From NCBI GenBank assembly GCA_022457155.1, contig JAJGOT010000288.1, positions 553,001 to 617,000 of the forward strand: a stretch of 64,000 nt of DNA. The letters are read 5' to 3'. The notes under the pieces were generated by a model, which saw nothing but the letters and a program-made list of their open reading frames with translations, ran no database searches and was not told the origin of the DNA. The translations under genes were made by a program, and so were the position numbers. Shown one piece after another: positions 12,042-44,464 of this stretch. The DNA comes from Cladopsammia gracilis. Its lineage: Eukaryota; Cnidaria; Anthozoa; Scleractinia; Dendrophylliidae. The number at the start of each line of letters is the position of its first letter. Positions within the stretch are counted from its first letter, which is position 1.

Positions 12042-12672
12042 AGTTGGGACGCCGATGTCGGGCTTTCCACATGCTCTTGGAGTACTAATAACTTTCCTGG
12101 TAAGACTTTGACAAGTTGAACCGATGAATTTTTTAAGAAAAATCGCATGGAGTTTGAGAAAAATGATTGCACTTACCGAATAATCCAAAGATATCTACAC
12201 TACGGACGCACGAGGTATTTTTCAGCTGAAAAGGTGGAGCCGCAATTTCTTTGGCCAGTTTTTGGGCTTAAAATTGGTGCGCGCGCATAATAATTATTCA
12301 AAATGGCGCAGATTTTGAACATCGCCCGTTGAACCAAAAAATCTCGATTCTTCACGCCTGGCATGCACAGGTATCCCATCGTCCACAGGATCCCCAAATC
12401 CGGTTGAAATTAGGATGGCGTTCTCCTAACGTCGAACGCAATTACTGAGCATTTGAAGAGATGACAGAGTTATTTCTGGTGAGAAATGTTGGGGTACATT
12501 TTGTTTTTATATGCTTTTTCTTAATTTGCAAACTTTCTCATAAAAACTTGATTGTTTCTTTCAAATTCCTGTGTTACTATTACAAAACAACATTATCTTG
12601 TTATAACATTGGTATGTTAAAAAAAAATCTTCAAGTATGTAAAGAAATAATTATTGAACATTTCAATGACAA

Positions 12673-12840
12673 AATAGGCCTATTTCGATATATTAAATTC
12701 TTACTTGGCTCTGAGACCTAGGGGAATAACACAAAAGAAATGACATGGAGGTTCAGCGGTAATAAATAATTGATTTTGTTTTATTTCCCTTAGCCTTGAA
12801 GTCAAGTTATAATTTTAATATTTTTTGAAATTGGCCTATT
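12673..12840. mobile_element. MITE, copy B of the family at 9586
   Basis: It has the same central palindrome (GGGGAATAACACAAAAG ... TTTTGTTTTATTTCCC) between ATAGGCCTATTTCGATAT and TTGGCCTATT ends. Confidence 0.6.
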
Positions 12841-13582
12841 GCGATGTCATGTCTAGAAGTACAACCGTTTTGAGTTCCAAGAACACCAGCTGATTTAGGT
12901 TCATAACATTTGAAAAGAACTGAGTGAACGTCCTGGAGAACAGGAATGTTCTAGAGAACATTCAGCTGCAGTGTAGCCCCTATGACTTCCTATCACCGAT
13001 AGGAGTCATATTTTTGAATTTTCCTTCTCAGCTAAAATGGTCATCTTTGAGAAGTACATGTAATATACCAGACACAAGGAAGAGTGTTTTGTCAGGATTT
13101 GCTGATAAGTGGGTTAAAAAAACGAGACGCAGCCTAGTTTTTGTAACTCACAGACTTTGAGGTGTCTGGGAACCTAATCAAACACTCTTTTGAGTGTTTG
13201 ATAATAGATTCTCCAAAAAAAAAAACCGAATAAAATCGGTGAAATCTATGCTTATTAAGATCGGGTTTCCAATCCACTGTCATGCTTAGGATTTTCCTTG
13301 TTATTAATGAGTTTGAGAAATGCATTTGAAGGCAGTGGGTGAGATGTTTATTAGTTCTAAATTGAACAGTTTGTTAAAAGTGCCCTAAAAACCCAGCAGA
13401 TGAGCTGCACTTGAAGCTGGAAGTTTGGATCTAACTCTTGATAACTTTAGTCTCCAAATATCTGATTAAGGGATCACCTCTTGTGCCTCCCTTGAGAGAT
13501 TCAGGGCGTGGCTTGTAGTGCTAAGGGGAGGCCTTCACATGATGTGGCCAATACTTGTATGTGCTCATATAAAATGAGAGAA

Positions 13583-13888
13583 TAGGCCACTTCGAAAAAT
13601 ACCATAATACCAGTAATCTTTTATGTGCAGGCTCTGGGGTGTAATTATTCAAGTCTTCTTTGTTAGAATGGCACAATGGAATTCAGAGTACATGTAGGAA
13701 TACTAGGACATAGCATTGTGTGTTTGTATACAAATGTGCACCATATGCAAATTTCCAAGAAGTTGAAGCATAGCATGTGCAGTTTGTGCTGAAAAGAAAA
13801 GAAAAGAAATTCGAAAAATTAGGCTTACATCAAGTACCACCCAAACCTGCACTTTAAGAAGTTTTATGGTATTTTTCGAAGTGGCCTA
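13583..13888. mobile_element. MITE with TAGGCC ends
   Basis: TAGGCCACTTCGAAAAATAC at 13583 is inverted as GTATTTTTCGAAGTGGCCTA ending at 13888. The paired arms continue into CATAA/TTATG. The termini resemble the nested element at 59463-59633. Confidence 0.75.
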
Positions 13889-14075
13889 TTATGTCAAAAA
13901 ATACAGGCCTCCTTTGAAAAGCATGTGTCTACTGCACACTACTAACAACCTTTCTTTTATTGAAATTTTGGGGTCTACCCTAGCTTTATAGTTTTTTAAG
14001 TTGAAGCCAACTCTTCTAGGTTGCCAACTCTACTAAGGGTCACCTGGTTGATAGCAATGATATTCTTAACCCACA

Positions 14076-14117
14076 CGGCTATCACATGTGGCTATCACAT
14101 GCGGCTATCACATGCCG
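14076..14117. repeat. 15-bp tandem repeat, three units
   Basis: The unit GGCTATCACATGYG repeats three times. Confidence 0.6.
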
Positions 14118-15664
14118 CCTTTTTTTTATCATCTTGTCTGATCTTCAGTCAATTTGTCATCAATTTCATGTCAGAACAAAACTATTTAAAGTTTTAGAGG
14201 GTTTAATGTTCAAAGTGTTGGCTTTTGCACTAATTTAGTCTGTAGAAAGTGTGGAAGGTCTTTGCATGATTCAGGTCTTGTGCCATTGACCTTAGCGAAT
14301 TTGATCTCTTTCCTGTTGTATCATTGTTACAGCTTTTACAGATTTCATTGTTACAACTTTTATTGCAGTTGCAACTTTCATTATAGCAACTTATTGTTAC
14401 AGCTATTTCAGTTTTAGCATAGTGTCTAATTTGTTGTGCACAAGCACAGTAGACAGAAAAATGAGTAAGAACTGAAGTAGCCTGCATGGCAGGCGTAAAC
14501 AGGGAGGTGGCAGGGGTCGCAAATCAAAGGCTCCTTGCGAGCGAAGTCGTGAATATGAAACAAACATCGGACCTTTTCCTACTCTGCACAAAATAGGTCC
14601 TCTTAGATTGTACATATTATGACTACTTCCCTTATGTTGCGGATCCACGTAACAATATCTTTTACCAAACAGAAAAAGGACCTCTAATCCAGAGCGTATA
14701 GCAAACACGTGGCAAGTAAAATCCACTGTGATTTTTATCAACAATGCTTTGAAGGTGAATTACAGTCCGTACTGCACAATCTCAGCTCGGCAATGTTTGT
14801 CAGCCTCACACGAGGGAATGTGTTTACTAGCAAAAATGAAAATTACGGGACAAACTTACCTTTTTCTTCATTATTAATGTCAGATATCCTTGCCAAACAA
14901 TAATAACAAGTAAAAGACCCCCAACGTTTTCCCAAACCGACGTTTCATCTCATCGAATATTCGTAAACACAAGGATCGTAATGGCGGACGTATGGTTTAC
15001 TCTCATGTACTCCATGTATGCTTACCGAAGTGTAACATATCAACAATTTAATATAAATTTAATATAAAGTTTACGATGAGCGAGTGACTTTTTCCAGTAA
15101 CCGCGATAAGTCGTATTCACGACTTAAAAAGGAGAGGGGGAGAAGGGAAGGAACGCTTGCTATAAGAACCTGGCTATCCGATTTCCACCAATTAAATTAT
15201 GTTAACTGTCAATACATTCACCAATCAGAAACCGACACGCACTTTTCCACATGGCTGGCTTCACAGGGAATTTACTATGTTTACCGCCCAGCGCAAATTA
15301 GCCAATCAGAATTTTGCTGCTGCCTGCGTCCACAGAAATGAACACAGAGGGTCTTTATTGCAGGCATTCTTTCCCTCTCTTCCTAATTCCTCAGTTCCCC
15401 GTCTCCCTGACGCCTGCTGTGCAGGCTTAGAAGAAGAAACAATAACTACAAATTTTAATTCATGTTGCATCTAACACTATTACTATAAATGATGTCTACT
15501 CAACAGACACAGATGTCAAAATCTTTAAATTCAAGTACAAAAGAAAAGTTGGATTCAAGTCTTACATGTAGAAGGAAATCAAGTCTTGAAAGGTCTTTAC
15601 GATCTCTCAGGGTATGATCATGTCTGATTTTAGTTTTACAGATGCTTTAAAGATGTTTTCTAAT

Positions 15665-16177
15665 GTGTGTTTCCAGAAAATATCCATATTTCCAGTTCCA
15701 CCATGGAAGGTTACAGTATGTATCATACTTGCCAACTTTTTCCGAGTGATAGGTGTGAGAATTTTTTCGTGGGAGTGCCAGGATTTCCGAAGGTAAACCG
15801 ACCAAATCCGAAGACAACCCGATATATTCTGAAGATGTTCCGAAGAATTTGGGAGTTTCCATGGACCTCAGACCTCCATTTAATGATATCATGATCATGC
15901 GATCAGTTAAGGCTGATAGCTCAAATCTGTAAGTTAGGCGTGAGAAATTGCGCCACAGGTGTGAGATTGGAGTTTGGGTCTTGCAGGCGTGAGACTCATG
16001 CCTAAGGCGTGTGACTTGGCAGGTATAGGTTATTGGAAGTTTGAAGGGGTGGGTCTCAAAAGCCAAAGTTTTTAAAGGAAAGTATGAAGCCAAACTGGAA
16101 TTTCCAGAGGGGGGGGGGGGGGGGACTGAAAAACCTTCTGTGGGGGGAGGGGTTATGGATATCTTCTGGAACAACAC
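15665..16177. mobile_element. MITE with TTCCAGAAAATATCCAT ends, carrying a nested insertion
   Basis: The left end TTTCCAGAAAATATCCAT is inverted at the right end ATGGATATCTTCTGGAA. The interior matches the copy at 20200-20388 (CCATGGAAGG...GTCTYAAAAGCCAA...CTGGAATTTCC...CTTCYGTGGGGGGAG). In this copy the match is broken by a 316-bp insertion at 15714-16029. A run of about 17 G lies near 16107. Confidence 0.75.
15714..16029. mobile_element. Nested MITE with TTA target duplication
   Basis: Comparison with the uninterrupted sister copy at 20200-20388 places this insertion between two TTA triplets (15711-15713 and 16030-16032). The ends are loosely inverted around CATACTTGCCAA and TTGGCAGGTATA. 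A 3-bp TTA/TAA duplication is typical of PIF/Harbinger-like elements. Confidence 0.65.
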
Positions 16178-16269
16178 AACAATAATAATCTGTTGCAGAT
16201 GAATGAGTGGACAGCACACATATGTCCTCTCTATGTTGTATTTCCAGTGAAATCAGACTTCACCTCATA

Positions 16270-16560
16270 AAGGCGCCTCTGGCTGCCGCTTTCAGTCAAT
16301 TTTGATCTCACTGTTACTCACCCAACCCATGATATGTGAAGTGAAATGTGAAAATAACTGGCAAGGCATGACCACACACCGGGGTCTATGTCCTCTACTC
16401 TTTTCGAACAGAGGAGTATTACCAAGTATTACCAGGTACCAGAAAGGCGAGGAGAAGGCAGAATTCTGGTGTGTGCAGTGCTCTCTCTCCATGTGCTTTG
16501 CACATGTACCCCATTCCCCTTACTGTCCCATTTCTAGCACCTTCCACGCAGACTTTATAA
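16270..16560 (-). repeat. Divergent SINE-like fragment
   Basis: AGGCGCCTCTGGCTGCCGCT...TTGATCTCA...CACCCAACCCATGA resembles the body of the SINE at 49870-50186. Its right part (TCTAGCACCTTCCACGCAGAC) resembles 28041-28062. No tRNA head is visible here. Confidence 0.4.
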
Positions 16561-16592
16561 CCTGCAAAAACAGAGCAACCTCTCATCACTTC

Positions 16593-16859
16593 AGGGCCCA
16601 GTTGTTCAAAAGCCGATTAGTGCTAATCTAGGATTAAAGTTAACCCATGGTTTAATTTCTGTTGTTTAAAATTGTTTTCAAAAGCTAATTTTAATTAATT
16701 TTAATTATAATTTTAATTAGAGGCGAAGACAAGTCAAAGTCGAAACTGAAGGCCAAAAAAAGTCTTTAGAAATCATTTCATCGATTAGTAAATTTAACTG
16801 GATTAAAGATTGACGCTAATCTTGGGTTAGCTTAATCGTGCTTTGAACAACCCGGCCCT
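16593..16859. mobile_element. MITE with GGGCCCAGTTGTTCAAA ends
   Basis: GGGCCCAGTTGTTCAAAAGC on the left is inverted as GCTTTGAACAACCCGGCCC on the right. Subterminal copies of the (G)ATTAG/CTAATC motif are also inverted. It belongs to the same termini class as 56988-57134, whose 3-bp target duplication is shown by an empty site. Confidence 0.75.
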
Positions 16860-18355
16860 GATGTATGGTTAGGAGTCTTTGAGTAAATGCCTGTAGCAGA
16901 CAGAAGCAACAAGTGTCTGTATTCTCACAGGAGAGACAGAGAGTTTTCTCTCTCTTCCCATGCTTTGCATCTTCTCATGGAAGGTGACTATTGTGTCTGC
17001 TCACTGTTTTTTTTCTTACTCAATTAATTTTATTCTTGCTTGAAAATCCTAAGAAAAAAGGGACACTACTGATAGCTTAAAACTCAATAAAATTATTAAA
17101 CTTAGTACATATAAATTTACTTAGTAATATTTTCAACTTTTGATACAGATCACTTTGTCATACAATTTATAATATTATAACATTGTATAACTTTTTCAAG
17201 GTAATAATCTAGAAATTTGTTTTACAGATTAAAGGTGGCAGTCATTTAAATCTTAGAAACCTTGACCTCAAGGATATCAAGGTACTGTAAAAATGGAGTC
17301 ACAGTTATTTTGGATTCCCAAGCTGGCAGGATATGGGAGAAATAAGGAAAAGTTGCAATATTTTGCAATATTTAGAAAAGTTCAAGATATGAGACCTGCC
17401 AAGGTTGGGCTTGAATAGACCAATATCACGCTAGCATGGCATGAAAATATATTTAATTTAATGGGGAAAAGAGTCCAGTATCAATTTCAGCACATCAATA
17501 TTAGTAAAAGTGTAAAGTTTCGTAAAGATTGCTCGTACACTGACGGAGATATGAACTTTTGAAACTAAGTACTCTGGCCTAATTTTTACAAAGAAATGTA
17601 TGGGAAAAACACTAAAACGAGGCTGGACGGGCAATCTATGCCCGTCCAGCCAACGAAGCTTGTAAAGTGTGGAGTTGTTCATTCACTATTTGCGAATTAA
17701 GTCAAAACAATTTTCAGCTCTGGGTGGTTTTCTTAAGATTATTTTGTGGACTTGTAAGACAAATCTATAAACTGGTGGTGTTCGGATTACTTTTGGGGCA
17801 AGATCATGTAAGATGCATGCCGGTATTTCAGTTGTGGTTTCGAATTCAACCAACATATAGATATATTATCTTTCATGCTCACTTTAAATATCTTGCAATT
17901 TTTGCTTTGTGCTGTTGCCTCAGATGTTGTTTGTATATCGCTTAGCCAGATTTAGCTTTAGGGAAAATAATGGAGCGATATTGCATCTTCTGAGCAGATG
18001 TTTTGAAATACTAAATGTAAACAAAGATCTTGCCTAGACAATTTCCTCTTGTCCGTTGATCTGATTTTCGAAATAAATATTTGGAAAAAACTACACACAA
18101 TTGAAAAAAATTGCCCTATTTTTAAAAACAGCATCACAGCAACTTTTGAGTTTACCAACTTCTTTACGCCAAGATCACGAACTTCAAACAAAGTTTGCAA
18201 TTCAGTTGACAAAATAATGTAATTGGCATATTAGCAGGTAGTTCTGATTTTCCCAACGAACTTGGCAAGTGGCGCGGCCAAAGTAAGCTGAAATCCACTG
18301 TAAGCTTGGAAGTGTTGAAGGTGTCAAATAAGTTATGTTTTTGTTGACTTTGTAG

Positions 18356-39429
<21,074 letters not shown>

Positions 39430-40012
39430 TGTCACGCATTTATCCCAAACATAGCGCAACACCTTTAAGGAGGCTCAGTGACGACGTTCAGCTGAGCCTC
39501 TGAAGGAAACCACGGCGTCGGTCAACTGTAGGGATTGTATCGCTTGGAGAAGAGTTCTCGCGGAATCTCTACCGCAGAGACATGCACAGTACCTCTTGGT
39601 CTTCAAGAGCGACCTGAGTCCACGGTTTTTTGCAAGACAGTTGTTGACCAACGTGACGAATTTTTAACGGCGTCCTCGTGCGCCCTTACTTATCGAATAC
39701 AGTCAACTCACACATTACGGACACCTACCAATAACTAAGAATTAAAAACTGAGTCGATCCTCCTAAAGTCCCGGTGAAATTTTCTGAAGAAAGTTTCATT
39801 ATAACGGACTCATGTGTGAGTCTTTACTCCGTGTAGACTGCAAGAAAGTCAGTTTTTTTTCCCCTCGTTTTCAATTTCCTGTAGATCCAAATTCAAATGA
39901 AAACCGACTGAGTACAAGTCTGGACACTGCGCCATTGCGTGTTTTAGATTTTGGTGCGGACACAGCCTGTGTCACGAGATAAAAAGGAAAATTCTGAATT
40001 TTCTTTTTTATT
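39430..40012 (+). other. 3' flank or UTR of the Rho GEF
   Basis: No strong AATAAA lies close to the stop; the nearest clear one is at 40161-40166 inside a MITE. ATTACGGACACCTACC at about 39713 is an isolated relative of the 17-bp minisatellite unit. Confidence 0.4.
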
Positions 40013-40191
40013 CACCTTATTCCAACATGGCGGCCAATTTAATATTCTTTTATATGCATGTTAATTAGCCCTCCTGGCCTCATTTTTGCTTACAAATTCT
40101 TTTGTATTTTGCACATGCTGACGAGGCCAAGAGGGCTAATTTACATGGATATAAAAGAATAATAAAATGGCCGCCATTTTGGAATAAGGTG
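40013..40191. mobile_element. Long-hairpin MITE with CACCTTATTCCAA ends
   Basis: CACCTTATTCCAACATGGCGG / CCGCCATTTTGGAATAAGGTG with an AATATTCTTTTATATGCATG arm. The core is shared, in reverse, with 20521-20705. Confidence 0.8.
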
Positions 40192-40499
40192 TATCTTGTG
40201 AATACGCTAAGCGTTGAACGAGATATAATATACGGTGGCAAATATACAAATTTAATTCCCCAGTGTAATTACGTTATCAAGTCGTCTGGATAGTCTGTCA
40301 CACAATACATCTTTATGTCACGCTAAGATGTTTTGGTCGTTTAAAATCTGTTTTACTATTCAATTCTTTGATTTCAAACTCAGTATAGAAAATTAAAGCC
40401 GATCTGTAAACTTCATCTTAAGTTGTTTCGTATTCGCAAGATGGCTCTTAGAGCCGTTAGATTTTATGAAGAGACAACGGTGCGGAGGTGTCCGTAATA

Positions 40500-40628
40500 G
40501 AGGTTTTGCACGGCAGCCATGCATGGCAGGAACAATAGATTCTTTTCCGTATGGGAAAGAATGTTCTTTCCAATGCAAAACATTTTCATTGTTCCTGCCA
40601 TGCAACATGGCTGCCGTGTAAAACCTGT
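40500..40628. mobile_element. Hairpin MITE
   Basis: AGGTTTTGCACGGCAGCCATG / CATGGCTGCCGTGTAAAACCT, continuing into GGCAGGAACAAT / ATTGTTCCTGCC, with a smaller palindrome TTCTTTTCC...GGGAAAGAA in the centre. Confidence 0.8.
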
Positions 40629-40892
40629 ATTGAACACATCGTCTGGTTTGTCAATCGTTAACTGGGGCGTGGAATTCCATGTTGGAATACTTTCTTTTCT
40701 GCATTAATGATGGAAGGACTCGGTAGAATTTCCTTCCAATTTGTAACAAATTGTATAATTGTAAATTGTATTATTTACTTTAAAATAGAAATACTTTAAC
40801 GGAAATCAGGTGCCAATCATAAAAAGAAGCGAAGCAGTGTAACTGGCGTAAAGCGCAGGAAAGTGACGTTATCTGTTTATGATTGGTTATAG

Positions 40893-41171
40893 GAGCGGTT
40901 TTCAATTGAGTGTCGTAACACCAAAACCAAAGCAATTACTCTAACCAATCACAACAGACTCAGACAATCAATGAACCAATCAGAACTCGAAGCAGATACA
41001 TGCGGCCGGCGCCAAGCGCGGGAAAACGCATGTGAGCAAGTCACGATTGGTTTTGGTTTTACTTCTGATTGGTTGAGAAAGTGGCGCGAGATTTTTTAGC
41101 CAATGACAAAACGTGGCAATGTCAAACTAAAGCAATCGTGAAGTTACTTTCGACACAATTGAAAACCGCTC
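40893..41171 (+). mobile_element. CCAAT-rich MITE
   Basis: GAGCGGTTTTCAATTGAGTG / ACAATTGAAAACCGCTC ends and the standard interior. An open frame crossing its right end (41069-41377) has no domain. Confidence 0.85.
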
Positions 41172-41775
41172 TGTTTGTACCTAATTGGCTATGCAAACGA
41201 GAATTTTATGATCGGTTTCACCTAGAGCGCGGCAAATGCAGAACTGAAGCAAAAGAAGTACTTTGGACAGAAAGTGCACGAGAAATCGTTCTAGTATATA
41301 GTTTTAAGGATTTCAATAGACTTCAAAACGTTCTCTTGTTGGCTAAAATTCTGTCAAAATTAATGTTTCCACTATGAACAGAGGAGAACGTTCTGCAGTC
41401 TCGTTTCTGGCGTCTTATCATAAGTGAAAATATTCTAGTAAAAGAAACATTTTATATATAATTAGCAATAACATTTTGCATTTATAATTATAGTAGATTT
41501 GAGTAATAGTTATGAAATAGTAATACTTATGAAATCTAGAAACTAAATACCCGTTATGTTTAATTTTAAATTGCGAGAAGACTTAACGACGGGTTGTAAG
41601 ATATACAAAATTGACATGTAAATCTTTTATCTGTGACTTAACTAGGAAATTTTATTTTCATGCCATTGCAATGTAAATAATTATCTATTTTTTAAGTTGT
41701 TTTATACTTTACGAGCTTTTGTCTGATCTGTATTGCTATTACTGAAAAAGGCATGTAGACTGCAAACACCCCCAT
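41172..41775. other. Intergenic, nothing assigned
   Basis: AT-rich, no exon chain or repeat I can support. Confidence 0.4.
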
Positions 41776-42060
41776 AAAGGCTCGTTTTCACTAGCGAAAA
41801 AGTCGGAGTCGTAATCAGAAGCTTGTCTAGTGAAAATAAAGTCGTAAGCGGAGTTTCCGATCCGACGCTTACGATTGTCGGAGCCGAAATCAGAAATTTG
41901 TTTTGGAAGGGCTTGGGAATAGGCATTGTGATTGGTTTGTTCTAGTTTTCACTAGAACGTAAGCGACGGAGTCACAGGCGCAATCGGAAGAAAATAAAAA
42001 CCTGATTCTTGCGACACCGATTCCGTCAAGCTAACGACTTGACTCCGACTCCGTCGCTTG
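41776..42060. mobile_element. Divergent copy of the CACTAGCG-ended MITE
   Basis: GGCTCGTTTTCACTAGCG at the left and internal GTCGGAGTCG / CGACTCCGACTCCGTCG repeats match the fuller copy at 55506-55760. Confidence 0.5.
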
Positions 42061-42267
42061 TGTAGCCTGCCTTCTGCGTGGAAACTCGACGCGCGCGACC
42101 GGCAATTATCATGGACGCTCGCGTGTTTTGTTTTCGAGCGATCATCGCTGAGATTTTTTTAAAAAGAGAAACTACTAGTATTCTACTAGAAACTGATCAC
42201 TTGATATTCAAGTGCACGTAAAACTATCAGTTATTAAACTCTGAACTACTTGCTTTTTCTCATAATA

Positions 42268-42368
42268 AATAGCCTGCGCAGCTGGCGGTTTTTTTGTTGG
42301 CGCGCGCGATAATTTGCCATTTGCGAATTCAGCATCACGCGCAAAAAAACCGCCAGCCATGCAGGCTA
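42268..42368. mobile_element. Hairpin MITE with 8-bp duplication and empty site in unit 3
   Basis: TAGCCTGCGCAGCTGGCGGT / ACCGCCAGCCATGCAGGCTA arms. TCATAATA borders it (42260-42267; 42369-42376); unit 3 has one copy at about 56535. Confidence 0.88.
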
Positions 42369-42710
42369 TCATAATAATGGTTCTTGACTGAGAAGTTTGG
42401 AAACCAAGACAGATGTTTTAAATCGTCAAAATGATAAAACGTACTTTTTGGGTGGAATTTCCATTCGTAAATGGGTGTAAAAATGCTCTCCTGAAAGGAA
42501 AATTAAAATGGAATGGAAAACATTGACTTGAATGTTTATCAGCTTTATTTAATTACAACAGGGCTCCTGAATCGCGAACAGGTAAACTGAATGTTTCCCT
42601 TCGGTTAGTTTACGCGCTGACAAACCAAATCCTAAGTTATTGACTTGGTAGGGGCTTATTACGGGGTAATAAGCTCTTGTACTTGGCCAGTCATGACAAA
42701 TGCAATCAAA

Positions 42711-42921
42711 GGGCGCTTTCCATTTGTCAGAACTGGCCGGCCGAACCTCTCAATTCGTAAATATTGTGCCATTATTTGTCATAACTGGTCGGCCAGACTG
42801 ATCGATTCGGAAATAGCATGCACCCTTTTGATGGACTGGTAGTAACAAGTCTTCAAAAAGCCGCATTCTTATGACAAACTGACCGGTCCGGCCAGCCAGT
42901 CCTGACAAATGGTAAGCGCCC
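42711..42921. mobile_element. MITE with GGGCGCTTTCCATTTGTC ends, absent in unit 3
   Basis: GGGCGCTTTCCATTTGTCAG / CTGACAAATGGTAAGCGCCC (one mismatch). The interior repeats TGGCCGGCC-like motifs. Unit 3 runs straight through the site (about 56780). AAA borders both sides, a possible 3-bp duplication. Confidence 0.85.
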
Positions 42922-43130
42922 AAACCCCCCTCCTATGAGCACTGATGAGCCAACTCGTGTACACAAAATCACAGATTTTGTACACCTGTGTGTGAATATT
43001 CCTTTCAAATCGAGCTGTTTTTCATGCACAAAGAGGTGTGGTAGGGGGGAGCCAGCGCCCTGAGTGAAACAGAGAAGACACTGAGCAAGTAAAATAACCC
43101 AGTGCGCAAACTCCTAGCTGTTAATTGGCA

Positions 43131-43197
43131 ACTTCACGACGACCGGAAGTGAGATTCACGCGATTTTCCCGCGAATTCCGTCGTCGTCCTCTCGTCG
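43131..43197 (+). promoter_or_regulatory. CpG-rich promoter with ETS site
   Basis: ACCGGAAGTGA at 43142-43152 is the classical ETS/GABP consensus. The region is rich in CG dinucleotides unlike the surroundings and ends at the ATG of the next feature. Confidence 0.45.
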
Positions 43198-43451
43198 ATG
43201 ACGACCAAGACAGCAGTTTCACGTCGTTGTGCAAAGGAGCTGTTTAAACAAGTTCAAAGGTAAAAAATTTACACTGGCTAGTCACTTTTTTAATCGTCTT
43301 TCATCCTTTATCTTGTGTGGTTTGAATTAGGCTTCTCTTTCTATTTTATGAAGCGAATAAAATTAAAAATTTGACTGTATATAACGTGTGCGTTTTCGTG
43401 TTGCTTACTGACAGAATGGCGGCAAGACACATGAGAGGAAAAGGCGAACCA
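43198..43451 (+). CDS. Possible 5' exons of an unidentified gene
   Basis: Exon A, 43198-43259: ATG then 20 codons plus two bases (MTTKTAVSRRCAKELFKQVQ), donor GTAAAA. Exon B, 43415-43451: acceptor TTGCTTACTGACAG, completes R and adds MAARHMRGKGEP, donor GTAAGT. The two join in frame with a basic, helical-looking peptide. I do not recognise the family and found no third exon before the transposon cluster at 43960, so the gene may continue far away, be truncated, or be a false call. Confidence 0.4.
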
Positions 43452-43959
43452 GTAAGTCGTAAATTTATTTTCTCATGAGTTTGTATAAAGGAAAGAAGAA
43501 CCTTAATAATAATTATAAGTACTCAATTGTGTTTTGACTTGAGAACACAACTTCAAGTGCTGGCAGTATAACGTTTAGATTTAAAACTTGCCCTTACAGT
43601 CGAAACAACTAGATCGAAAACAAATTATTCATGGTCGCAAGCAGCTGGCCGCAAGCTTTGAATAGAATTTTTTAATCATTTGTACTTTGGAATTTTCGCC
43701 TCTGTAATATGTAAAAATATATCGATTCTTTAGCAGCGAAACGTTTGCTATAAACTTGCATATTTTGTAGCTTTCTTTGCATATGCGATTATTTAGACTC
43801 ACTTACGGCCAAATACAATTTTTTTGCCGACTATTGTAATTATTGTAGAAATTCTTCGTCGTTGATAAAGTTTAATCCACGGCTCAAAAAAAAAAAGAAA
43901 CTCACGCATGTCCATAAACGATGTCATCTTGAGCGAGACGTTTTCAAGAAGCCATTAAG
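43452..43959. other. Sequence downstream of the possible exons
   Basis: No further exon recognised. Confidence 0.4.
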
Positions 43960-44037
43960 GTCCCCGCAAACGAGGAAACATTGTTGCGGAAACATTGTTT
44001 CCCGAAATGTTTCCTCGTTTGCGAGGAACTTTTATAG
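43960..44037. repeat. Short palindrome
   Basis: GGTCCCCGCAAACGAGGAAACA / TGTTTCCTCGTTTGCGAGGAAC around repeated GGAAACATTGTT. A relative (GAAACATTGTT...) lies at 36755-36815. Confidence 0.6.
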
Positions 44038-44077
44038 TCGAAATTAGTCGTCGCGTCTATCTGCCGGCCGCTCTTAA

Positions 44078-44379
44078 GGTGGCTAGCAATAGTTCCCAGA
44101 ATTTTCCATCATCTATACTTTGATGGATCAATACTATAATTCTTTATCAGTCCAGCTCGTTTTCTAGTTATAAACACGTAAACCTAAAATTAAGGGTGTC
44201 TTTAACACGTTATACCGTTACTATGGTAACCTGTTACCTCATAAAAGAACCATAACTTGTTCACCAATGATTGGGCATTTGTTTGATACCGTTATTGAAG
44301 CATCAACTGATAAAGAATTATAGTATTGATCCATCAAAGTGTAGGTGATGGAAAATTCTGGCAACTATTGTGAGCCACC
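44078..44379. mobile_element. MITE flanked by TTAA, GGTGGCT ends
   Basis: TTAA (44074-44077) GGTGGCTAGCAATAGTT ... AACTATTGTGAGCCACC TTAA (44380-44383). Arms of about 70 bp include GATGGATCAATACTATAATT. A single end of a related element starts at 44465. Confidence 0.85.
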
Positions 44380-44464
44380 TTAAGTTTTCATTTTCCCGCC
44401 GAAACCGACGTGGTCGTTCCAGTCCTCCCGCGGAACCGTCTCGTTGTCTCGTTCGTCGTGGATC

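Larger units (their letters stand above)
6858..18355. other. Upstream region or long first intron of the Rho GEF, repeat-rich
   Basis: No protein domain was seen on either strand. Identified contents are a MITE pair (9586-9770 and 12673-12840), a 161-bp tandem duplication (11727-12041), MITEs at 13583-13888, 15665-16177 (with a nested insertion) and 16593-16859, and a SINE-like piece at 16270-16560. The parts from about 7440-9585 and 9771-11700 show nothing I can assign. Confidence 0.5.
42062..43130. repeat. Duplicated unit 1, distal (3') part
   Basis: Matches 56365-57170 in collinear blocks: CTCGACGC(G/A)CGCGACCGGCA, CACTTGATATTCAAGTGCAC, GAGCACTGATGAGCCAACTC, CATGCACAAAGAGGTGTGG. It differs by two MITEs (42268-42368, 42711-42921) absent from unit 3, and lacks the MITE that unit 3 has at 56988. 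Confidence 0.85.

Noticed and set aside
12461..12478. Possible 18-bp first exon (MTELFL) with GTGAGA donor
   Set aside because: Phase 0 fits, but a six-codon exon is too short to support without RNA evidence.
15647..16219. 190-codon minus-strand frame
   Set aside because: It spans two nested MITEs and a G run; composition is repeat-derived and has no domain.
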